From Platerodrilus igneus (taxonomy: Eukaryota > Arthropoda > Insecta > Coleoptera > Lycidae), in NCBI GenBank assembly GCA_036346225.1, contig JARFIW010001368.1:62001-126000 (forward strand): a stretch of DNA of 64,000 nucleotides, in the 5' to 3' direction. Position 1 is the first letter of the stretch; each line of letters starts with the position of its first letter. Positions 56,240-64,000 of this stretch are shown piece by piece. The notes under the pieces were generated by a model. That model was given only the letters and a program-made list of their open reading frames with translations, did not search any database and had not been told where the DNA came from. The translations under genes were made by a program, and so were the position numbers.

Positions 56240-57295
56240 CAGTGGCGGCTAGTACTGAATATATTTGGTAGTGCTGCATTGCTAATGTAAAAATATTTTA
56301 TTGGTTTTTCTTAAATATAAGTGGAAAACGTTTATCTTTCTTTGTAGCAAATTGATCAATCGCTTTTTCATTAAAATCGGGAATTGAAGTTATGAATTTT
56401 TTTCAATTGGCAGCATTTAAAGGGCCGTTAACCTATCTTCACACATCGAGTTTCTTAAAAAAGTTTTTATACGGTTCAGAGTAGAAAAACTGCATTCGGC
56501 TTCAACAGTGGTCATTGGTGTGGTCACAAGAATTTGTAATAGCTTTTTAGTTTCGGCCATGGTTTTGTCCAAATTATTCGCAATTATGAATTTAAGAAAA
56601 GGCACAGCACCACGTATTTCTCTACATTCCGTATTGGAATATAATACGGACAACTCTGTTTTGAGGCGTTCTTTATTTAAAATATCGTAAGCGATGCAAG
56701 ATAAATCTAACTCTTGTTCTGGAAACTTGTTATCATACTCGACAAATTTTTCTGTAGATACAAGTGAAGCAGCTGTTAATTGGTCAGTAAAAGAAAAACG
56801 TTCCTTTACATCGTTAACAATGATGTCGCATACTACTATGCAGGCGACACGATGATCCCATTGACTATTATTAAGCCGTTTTCGTTTAGTTTCTGCAGGA
56901 ACGGTATCTAATTTTGATACTTCTTCAATGACGGTTCCTATTTTATTGTTACGTATATTATTAATATCAAGTTCAAACACACCTATAACTCTTTGAGCTT
57001 CAGTTGGATTCATATTTCTTTTTTGCAATTGGTTGTACAGTAAATCCACGTGTGGCATATCATAATGAAAAAAGGTCAACCAAAAAGAAAAATTTTGATC
57101 CATCAAAATTCGCAAAATTGCAGAAGCTTGCTTGCACGTTTGGATATTTGTGCTTTCCTCCAAGTTTTCCGTACATTTAATTAATGCATCTCTGTATTCG
57201 TATACTAGATTAACCACACGAATATTAAAATTCCAGCGAGTAGGAACAGAACGAGACATTCTCCTGCCGACTATTTTATTAAGCACTGCTACACG
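56240..57295 (-). mobile_element. hAT transposon (ZMYM1-like), 3' part
   Basis: The left end CAGTGGCGGCTAG at 56240 resembles hAT termini of this group, and the transposase frame on the minus strand ends shortly inside. The element is cut at 57295 by the LTR of the errantivirus-like Gypsy, so its 5' part should lie beyond the window edge. Confidence 0.75.
56417..57295 (-). pseudogene. hAT transposase, C-terminal part (ZMYM1-like)
   Basis: About 293 residues from the LTR junction carry the RNase H-like region after the second catalytic residue (VPTRWNFNIRVV) and the C-terminal hAT dimerisation motif (LLQILVTTPMTTVEAECSFS, then LNRIKTFLRNSM). The open frame runs 57 bases into the LTR to an ATG at 57352, which is not the native start. 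The native N-terminus with BED/TTF zinc fingers is missing. The body has no frame breaks, so the Gypsy insertion may be the main lesion. Confidence 0.85.
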
Positions 57296-57803
57296 AGTTA
57301 AAGTTCGGGCCTTTGGAGCTGGTTTTTTAAAAACACTTTGAAACTTTAACAATATTTTTATTAGTTAAAATTTGGATAACTTGTACATAATACTAAAATA
57401 ATTATTGTACTAGTGAGTAGCTCAAACAACGAAGTATGGAGTTTGGAGACTGACTGCCGGGCATTGAGCTCCCGGGCCTTTTATAATAACCTGCCCCTCA
57501 CACGGCTGTGAGAACTTGCAGATCTCATGTCTGCATTTCTCTTTAATTGTACACTTTAATACAATGTAACAACTTAATTCTAAGTAATCGCGGTCTGTTG
57601 ACCGCCTGTGACCTGCCACCTGCAGTATCACTGCCCTCACGGATGCAAAGTTGCATGTCCGTTCACATGAACTGTCGATAACCTCTCTGGGTTATCCTTG
57701 TGTTACAATGTTGCATTGAACTTATACTTTTACTTAATAATTTCTAATAATTCCTATTAGATTCAATATATCAATATATATAGGTAATTGGGGATACATA
57801 ACT
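57296..57803 (-). repeat. 3' LTR of the errantivirus-like element
   Basis: 508 bp, AGTTAAAG...CATAACT on the plus strand. Minus-strand promoter: TATAAAAGG, then TCAGTC about 30 bp downstream. Close to both solo LTRs. Confidence 0.9.
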
Positions 57804-57812
57804 CCTCCACCG
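57804..57812 (-). other. Polypurine tract of the errantivirus-like element
   Basis: CGGTGGAGG on the minus strand directly before the LTR start AGTTATG. Primes plus-strand DNA synthesis. Confidence 0.75.
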
Positions 57813-57994
57813 TAAATGAAAAATTAAGGTTTTCTTAATTTTTAAATACATAAAATTCATTATTTAAATTCATTTAAAATTCATTGTTTCTAATGGTATG
57901 CTTATTGTTTCCTTTTTTCTCTTTGTTTCCTTAAATCTAGAACTGTTTCCTTTATTCTTATATCTAAGGTACATTTTGTATAATACATACATGA

Positions 57995-58846
57995 TTACAA
58001 AATTATTAAAATGATCAATACAATTGTCCAAACACTTATATTATTATAATGTAACTTTGGCGTTTTGAGTTCACTTAATTGTTCTTTATAACTTTCCACT
58101 AATTTCACGGCGTGGTTGAGATCGTCTAAGTCTAGATGCTCTAGCTTCATAGGTTTCTTGATTATTTCTTCGTCTTCTTGTTGTATTTTGAATTGTAGTT
58201 CCGGTAGGTTTGCAAGTTTCTTTGTTGCTATGGGATCTTGATAAACTCTGATTACTTCATCTTTCAATTTCACATAACAGTCTTCTTTGAGGGTAATTAG
58301 TTTGCTTCCGATTAATGCTTGGTTATTTTCATCTTGGTTGCAGTGGATGGTTGCTATTACTTCTGTTGGGAAAATTGCTATCCATTTGTTATCTGTAACT
58401 TTTTGAATTTTCATATTAGTTATTTGCACTTGTTTGGTTTCACAGTTTTCGTAATGGTCTGAGAATTTTAATAGTTGTACTTCACAAGGGCTGTCTTCTT
58501 GAATGGTTGTTGTCGTCATCGATTGACATAAATATTGGTTTGGTGTTACTTCAGTACATTTTTCGTTTGTATAACCATATCTCAGTTCATTTAGGGATAG
58601 GAATTTGGTTTTAGGTATGGTACTTGGTATGTGCTAGTAACCTTTGTTGGAAAAGCAAATAAATGATAATATTGATAATTGTTACTTTCTACTATCGGGA
58701 TTTCTATCAAAAATATTATTTCGTTATTCTTAAAGTTGCTAAAATTTGTTACATTAAAGTAAGGGTTGATATTATTTGAGTAAATATTGTAATTTGTATA
58801 CTGCCTAGTTTATTGGTAGCATACCGGGGTTGTTTTTTGTTTATTG
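57995..58846 (-). pseudogene. Env-like C-terminal remnant
   Basis: After integrase ends at 58847 the minus strand reads a short ectodomain segment with a pattern seen in insect retroelement and baculovirus F-type envelope proteins (IIFLIEIPIVES; YHLFAFP). Stops follow, then an open frame (58519-57995) with a charged helical region and a C-terminal hydrophobic anchor (SVWTIVLIILIIL). The front part that would carry signal peptide, cleavage site and fusion region is absent. In intact relatives this protein sits in membranes and can mediate particle entry; this remnant cannot be expected to. Confidence 0.65.
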
Positions 58847-60150
58847 TTATTGGGTTGTCCGTTCTACCTGGGTGGAGGTTGACGGTAAGGGTGATGATTG
58901 TCCATCTGAAATTACAGGGTGTCTTAGGTTTTTTAAATGAATATATTTCGTTATTTTACCGTTGTCTACTACTGCTATGTTTTTATCTGATATTTTCTTA
59001 ATTTTAAATGGTCCTAAATTTCTGGGTGCTGTTTTATGTCGCTTGCTTTGAAAGTTTTTCTCATATACGGTTTGTCCTATTGAAAATTTATTTGAATCGG
59101 TATTTTTATTTCGGGTTGTGGTGATACGTTCTTTATCGTTCTCTAATTTATCTTTTACCTTGTCGTAAGTTATTTTTAATTTTTGTTTGTGATCTTTCGC
59201 ATATTGTTGATATACTTCTTTATTGTAGTGTATGTCATAGGGATTTCGTGAATCTGAATGTCCTAAGGTTAATTCTAAGAGTGTGAAATTTGTTGATGAG
59301 TGAATTGTGTTATTATAGGCGATTAGTGCGTATGACATTAAATTGGTTATATGTTCCTTTTTATAATTTATTCTTAATAATCGAATTTGTTCTAACAGGG
59401 TTAAATGTAATCGTTCGATTAGTCCGTTTGATTCAGGGTGGTTTTCCGTTATGAAATGAATTTTTATTTTGTGAAGTTCTAACGTGTTTTGTATTGTCTC
59501 ATTTTTAAATTCGCTACCATTGTCTAGAGTTATTGATTCGGGTGTTCCGTAAAATGTGAAATATTGTAAAAATCCTTGGGTCACGTCAATGCTATTTTTG
59601 GATGTGATTGGTATTGCTTGGCCTATTTTTGTGAATGCGTCTATAATTGTCAGATAGTTTTGAGCTTCTACTACTAGAGTATCGGCATGTAGTTTTTGAA
59701 ATGGTTTGTCGGGTGTTTCGGTTAACATTAAGGGTATCTTTGGGGGTTTCCTGTCGTATTTCGCTCTGTCACATAGTTCGCATTGGTTAATGAAATCTGT
59801 GGTCAAGTCCTTCATGTCTTTAAAATAATAACGTCTTATGAGTTGTTTTATTGTTTCGTTAATTCCACGATGGTTGGTTTTTCCTTCGTGTTGATTTCTA
59901 ATTACATCGTTTATTTCGTCAGGGTCGTCTAGTGTTATTAGTTTTCTAGTACATCTGATGAGTTCAGGTCCAGAGTTATTAAATAGTTTAATGTATAATT
60001 CTGAAAATCTTTGGTATAAATGTTCGGTGTTGAAATAAAAATAAAATCGTTTTTTCTCGGGGGTGTATTCTTTTAGAATTTTAATTATTTGTTCCTCGTT
60101 GTCGTCTTTAGTTATTTGAATTTGGTATATCTTTTTGTTATCTACTTTTG
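58847..60150 (-). pseudogene. Errantivirus-like integrase
   Basis: The open frame is 322 residues from the first Met (59815), but it continues upstream without a start to about 60150. It shows the zinc region (FINQCELCDRAK preceded by the HH half) and the catalytic core with Asp in LTIIDAFTKIG, Asp in ITLDNGSEF and Glu in NGLIERLH, followed by a basic C-terminal domain. Catalytic residues look intact. A frame change near 60150-60171 separates it from RNase H. Confidence 0.85.
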
Positions 60151-60170
60151 TATATTTTACTGGATTGGGG

Positions 60171-61019
60171 TTATATAAATTGGTTGGGTTTCATATCGAT
60201 TGCTTCATTTAAAATTTTAATCGCGTTTTTTGGTTCTTCGTTTTGTGTCGAATGTATTGTGTCGCTCTCGTCTGGATCTTCCCTTATTTCTTCTTCGTCT
60301 ACGTTTCCTATAATGGATTCCGTTTCTAATGCATTGAGTTGGATTCGGCTTAAAGCGTCTGCGTTATTGTTATAAATTCCTTTTTTATATATAATTTCGT
60401 AATCGTACTCTTCGAGTCTGATTCTCCATCTTTGTAATTTTGAATTCGGTTCTTTCAGTTTGCATAACCATACTAGTGGTCTATGGTTAGTATATATGTA
60501 AAATTTTCTTCCGTATAAATAAGGTCTAAAATATTTTGTTGCCCAAATTATGGCTAATAATTCTTTTTCTATAGTGCTATATTTTTGTTCGGTTTCATTT
60601 AGGGTTCTGGATGCGTAGCTGATGGGTTTATCGCTACCTACTTTTCCTTGGCTCAATACTGCGCCTAATGCTACATTCGATGCGTCTGTCGTCAGTATAA
60701 ATGGTTTTGTAAAGTCTGGGTATTCTAATACAGGGTGATTTGTTAATATGTTTTTAATTTTGTCTACGGTTTTAATAAATTCCGGGGTGTGTTCAATTTT
60801 GTTTCCCTTTTTTAAACAATTTGTCAGGGGTTTGGTTATCTGAGCGTAACCTTTAATGAATTTGCGATAGTAACCACTAAGTCCTAGAAATCCTTTGATT
60901 TCTTTGTTTGTTTTTGGTAATGGGTAATTTAGAACTGCATTTGTTTTGTCTGGATTTGGCATTACTCCTTGGGGTGTTATTACATGTCCTAAAATGATAC
61001 TTCTTTTGTAAGAATTCAC
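60171..61019 (-). pseudogene. Errantivirus-like RT thumb and RNase H
   Basis: The frame reads [34 protein letters not shown], then RNase H with Asp in [18 protein letters not shown], the Glu in [21 protein letters not shown] and NADALSR. A highly acidic tail follows. It is out of frame with the RT palm upstream (61020-61242) and with integrase downstream. Confidence 0.85.
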
Positions 61020-61242
61020 TTTTGTCTAATTGTACTTTAAAATGTGCTTGTCTAAGTCTTTCGAATACTTCTTTCAATCTTTCTATGTGTTCTACCAATG
61101 ATGTGGAATAAACTATGATGTCGTCAAGGTATACAAGGCATTTTCATTGTGTATTCCTCGTAGTATATTGTCCATGACTCTCTGGAAAGTAGCGGGTGCG
61201 TTCTTTAATCCAAATGGCATTCGTTTGTATTCGTAATGTCCT
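61020..61242 (-). pseudogene. Errantivirus-like RT palm, frame-broken
   Basis: The conserved [11 protein letters not shown] box and the YLDD catalytic site are both present in the DNA here but in different frames. At least two single-base changes near 61130 and 61245 separate them from their neighbours. This destroys the enzyme. Confidence 0.75.
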
Positions 61243-62450
61243 CTAGGTGTGCTGAAGGCTGTTTTGATATGTCTTTTCTTCCATCTCTACCTGATGGTAT
61301 CCTGATGCTAGGTCTAATGTTGTAAAATATTGGCATTTGCCTAATTTGTCTAAAATTTCGGTTATATTTGGTAGTGGATATTTGTCATCTACCGTTTTTT
61401 CATTTAACTTTCTATAATCTATTACCATTCTGTACTTTCTCTTTCCGGTTGCGTCTAATTTCTTAGGTACTATTAACACGGGGCTGCTCCATGGTGAATT
61501 GGAGTGCTGGATTATGTCTTGGTCTAATAAGTCTGCTACTTGTCTGTCAGCTTCTTCTTGGCTTGCATGAGGTAGTCTATATGCTTTTGTAAAGATTGGT
61601 TTATTGTCTGTTAACTCGATATTATGTTTTACTGTGTTGGTGAATGTCAATGGTATTCCTTCACAATGGAATATGTCTCGGTATTCAAAACATAAGTTTT
61701 TAATTGCTCTTTCTTCTTCTTGATTGATATCGGTATTAAAGCGGATGTTAGTTAAATTTTCTCTTAACATTTCGTCATGTTCTATTGGGTTGTAATCGTT
61801 TTCTAAATTTTCGTCTATTTCCATTTCGTTAAAATTTAGTTCTTCTACGTTAATTGGGTCTGTCAGTGATAATTCTACGGGGTAGTCGTTTGAATTTAAT
61901 ATTGTTGTGGTTGCATAATTATCTTTTATTTGAACTAAGGCGGTTGGGGTTTCTACTCCTTGCTGAAATGTCATATGATTTATTATTTCTAAATTTTTGT
62001 TAGATTTTACTGGGATTTTTATTTTTCTTTCCGTTCGGGGTTCTATAGTGTATTTTTGTTCGATTTGTGTGTTTTGAAATTTAATTGGGATTTTTCCGTA
62101 TTTTGTCCTTAATAAGCGATTTTTAATGTCAATGTTGGCTCCTAATTTTCTTAGAAGGTCCATTCCGATTAATCCGTCATATTTATCGTTAAATTCGAAT
62201 ACACAAAATTTATGTTTCATTTTGACATTAAATGTTCTCGGTAAGGGTATATTTGCTACGAATTGGTGTAGTGTTGTTTGATGGACTGTTTTGATTTTAA
62301 ATGGTTCTCTTTCTACATAATCTAAATAATGTTTTTGTACGGTTCTGGGGCTAATTAATGTTTTAGATGATCCGGTGTCGATTAATAGTTTGAATTTGGC
62401 GTGGGGAATTTCTATGTATGGTAATACTAAGTGATTTATGTTATTTAAGT
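61243..62450 (-). pseudogene. Errantivirus-like protease and RT N-terminus
   Basis: The frame is open without ATG from about 62450. It has the protease active site LLIDTGSSKTLIS (about 62380), the closing motif DGLIGMDLLRKLG, a spacer, then RT fingers (SPWSSPVLIVPKKL; YRMVIDYRKLNEKT) and [16 protein letters not shown] with the first RT Asp. It ends at a frameshift. The lack of a start suggests expression by ribosomal frameshift from gag, as in this group. Confidence 0.8.
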
Positions 62451-62453
62451 TTA

Positions 62454-62960
62454 TTAAGTTTGGTTGTCTATGAACGGGTCCATTTGAAAATTTGAGTTCG
62501 AGTTTTCTTCATCATACTCCTCGTAAGTTTCGTATTGTTCGTCACGTTCGTAAGTTTCTGCATGGTTTGTTTCATTGTTCGTAGGTGTCTCAATGTCATT
62601 ATTCTGGTCAGTGTCAAATTTTTTTATTTCTTGGTGGAATAATTCTTCCGATGTAAAATTACGTTTCTGATGAGGGTTTGGTCGGATGTGTGTTATTTTT
62701 GTGTTTTGTCTGGTGTTACCAGATGAGGTGTCCATTGGTGTTGGTTTGTAATAATTGTTAGGGTTGTTATGAGTATTAGTCATTGGTGTATTTCTATTGG
62801 GGTTTGCGTTGAATGCTGGTCTTGGTTGGTTTAGGTTTTGATTAAATCTCGGTTGGAATGCGGGTTTCGTAAAAGTTGGGTTGAATGTTGGTCTTGAAAA
62901 ATTTTAAATTGATTATTAAAATTGGTATTGTTAAAACTTGGGTTGTTACTTCGCGGTTGA
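62454..62960 (-). pseudogene. Errantivirus-like Gag, C-terminal part
   Basis: A low-complexity Asn/Pro-rich stretch is followed by an acidic Glu/Tyr-rich tail (62783-62454). There is no Cys knuckle, which fits errantiviral Gag. It follows the capsid frame after a frame change near 62960. Confidence 0.65.
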
Positions 62961-62972
62961 TTTGTTTGTGGG

Positions 62973-63636
62973 TTAAAGGGTGTGAATTTTGTTGAGGGAT
63001 TGTTTGTCTTGTAGCTTGTATAGTTTTGTTGGTGAATAACTTTTATTCGCGTTGGGGTTGTATAGTCTGTTGCGGTAATACATTACATTTTCTTCTTCTA
63101 TTACTAGGCTCATAGCTTCTTCTAAATTTTGGGGTCGTTGGAATCTGATTTTATCCGATAGTCGTTCTGGTAAAGCGTTTATGTATGTGTCTAGTGCCAT
63201 TTCGTCATACATTTTGTTTTAAATGTCTAACGTTTTGATCGGGTTCTTCGATTTTTAATTTTGTTAAAATTAAACTTCTCACGCCTTGGCATTTCATTCC
63301 GAATTGGTAGGGGGATTGATTGTGTTCCATTCTAAGGTTTATTAGGTCTCGTACCAGGCATTTTATATTACGTTGGTCTCCGAAATATGCAATTAGTAGC
63401 TGTTTAAACTGGTCCCATTCCGATAAGTCGTCCCTACTGGCGATTAAGGTTAGTGCCCTTTCGGCTAGTTTACTTATTACTAAGCGTATAAGCAATGAAT
63501 TTCTTGCGTCATCTCCGGGTTTGTAAAAGGTTTTTAGGAACATTTCACATGCTCCAATGAAATTCGAGAGATGGGCCTGCGTGCCATTAAACGTCTGTAT
63601 TGTCTCTAAATAGAGACGTAAATCTGTGTTACTCAT
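62973..63636 (-). pseudogene. Errantivirus-like Gag, capsid part
   Basis: ATG at 63636 starts MSNTDLRLYLETIQTFNG. The capsid-like helices continue through LLIAYFGDQRNIKCLVRDL and, after a frameshift near 63210, ALDTYINALPERLSDKIRF and LEEAMSLVIEEE. Gag forms the particle. The overlap of two frames at 63205-63212 shows one indel. Confidence 0.8.
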
Positions 63637-63723
63637 GTTGGTTAAGGGTTGTTTTCGATTTTTGGAAAATTTAAAAAAAAAATTTTATTTTATTTTTTTT
63701 TTTTTGAATTAAGCTTTATTTCG

Positions 63724-64000
63724 TTATTTGTATGGTTACTTTTGCTTCGGATTTATTAATTTTCCGTTTGGGTTGTGAAATTTCAATTTTTGTAAAAATT
63801 GGGGTTGATTTTCTATTTGTAGCGTTAATTATGCTTTGGATGTATTAGTTTTTCTTTTGGACGAAATAATTTTGAATCTTGTAAAAATTGGGGTTGGTTT
63901 TGCTATTTGTGATGTTAACTTTGCTTTGGTTTTATTAATTTTCCTTTTAGATTGAATAATTTTGAATTTTGTAAAAATTGGGGATGGTTTTGCTATTTGT
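63724..64000 (-). repeat. 90-bp tandem repeats in the errantivirus-like leader
   Basis: The marker TATTTGT recurs at 63724, 63814, 63904 and 63994, exactly 90 bp apart, with GTAAAAATTGGGG in each unit. The array runs off the window. It lies between gag and the unseen 5' LTR, the place where the Drosophila gypsy insulator sits. No Su(Hw)-type site was recognised. Confidence 0.8.

Larger units (their letters stand above)
57296..64000 (-). mobile_element. Gypsy/errantivirus-like endogenous retroelement, 5' end off window
   Basis: The 3' LTR (57296-57803, AGTTAA...ATAACT) is preceded on the minus strand by a GGTGGAGG purine tract. Then, reading leftwards from the window edge, come leader repeats, gag, protease, RT, RNase H, integrase and a short env-like tail. 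LTR ends, purine tract and gene order fit the errantivirus group of insect Gypsy elements. Its target duplication is CACG on the left; the other side is not visible. Several frameshifts in gag and pol and the missing front of env show a dead copy. Two solo LTRs of the family lie at 15725 and 27532. Confidence 0.85.

Overview
This window looks like AT-rich nuclear DNA of an insect, possibly a hemipteran (the order is a guess). The signs are spliced genes with short introns, insect-type BEL/Pao, Gypsy, hAT, pogo, mariner and Harbinger elements, and arrays of C2H2 zinc fingers. There are no prokaryotic operons, CRISPR arrays or rRNA genes. Nearly everything is either a zinc-finger gene cluster or transposable-element (TE) sequence nested in it.

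Host genes. Three related C2H2 zinc-finger genes lie on the minus strand about 20 kb apart. Copy 1 (1-642) is cut by the window edge and has lost its start codon. Copy 2 (18946-20058) has 13 fingers and copy 3 (39163-40107) has 11; both are open frames with an ATG. Copies 2 and 3 share about 1.6 kb of 5' flank and a shorter 3' flank with fossil fingers, so they descend from a duplicated unit of about 3 kb. The fingers turn over in blocks: fingers 2-4 of copy 2 resemble fingers 5-7.

TEs from left to right. A BEL/Pao element (1162-14099, + strand) has LTRs, a polypurine tract, a 5-bp target duplication and a PHD-like finger at the start of gag. It is broken by an inverted piece of a second BEL family (about 4209-8053) and by a non-coding insertion (about 10019-12690) that contains repeat R1. 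A mariner-like element (14117-15581) follows, then a Harbinger element (15655 to about 18620) with a solo Gypsy LTR in its first exon. Between copies 2 and 3 lie Pao pol remains (22392-24870), possible LTRs, a second Harbinger remnant with another solo LTR, a pogo-like element (28274-32565) and a nearly complete Gypsy element (32608-37311). Right of copy 3 the sequence is mostly non-coding. It holds a hammerhead ribozyme fold (43389-43469), a foldback element with a tRNA-like sequence in each arm (43661-44280), an 18-nt tRNA-Lys-type primer binding site (46056-46073), and three blocks of about 2 kb delimited by (AT)n arrays. The right end is a hAT transposase gene (56240-57295) cut by a Gypsy/errantivirus-like element (57296 to beyond 64000, minus strand) with gag, pol, a short env-like tail and 90-bp repeats in its leader.

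Almost every TE reading frame carries frameshifts or stops. The two intact-looking zinc-finger genes are the best candidates for working genes. The hammerhead element and the tRNA-like foldback are the most unusual structures. All calls come from reading motifs and repeats by eye; no database search was done.
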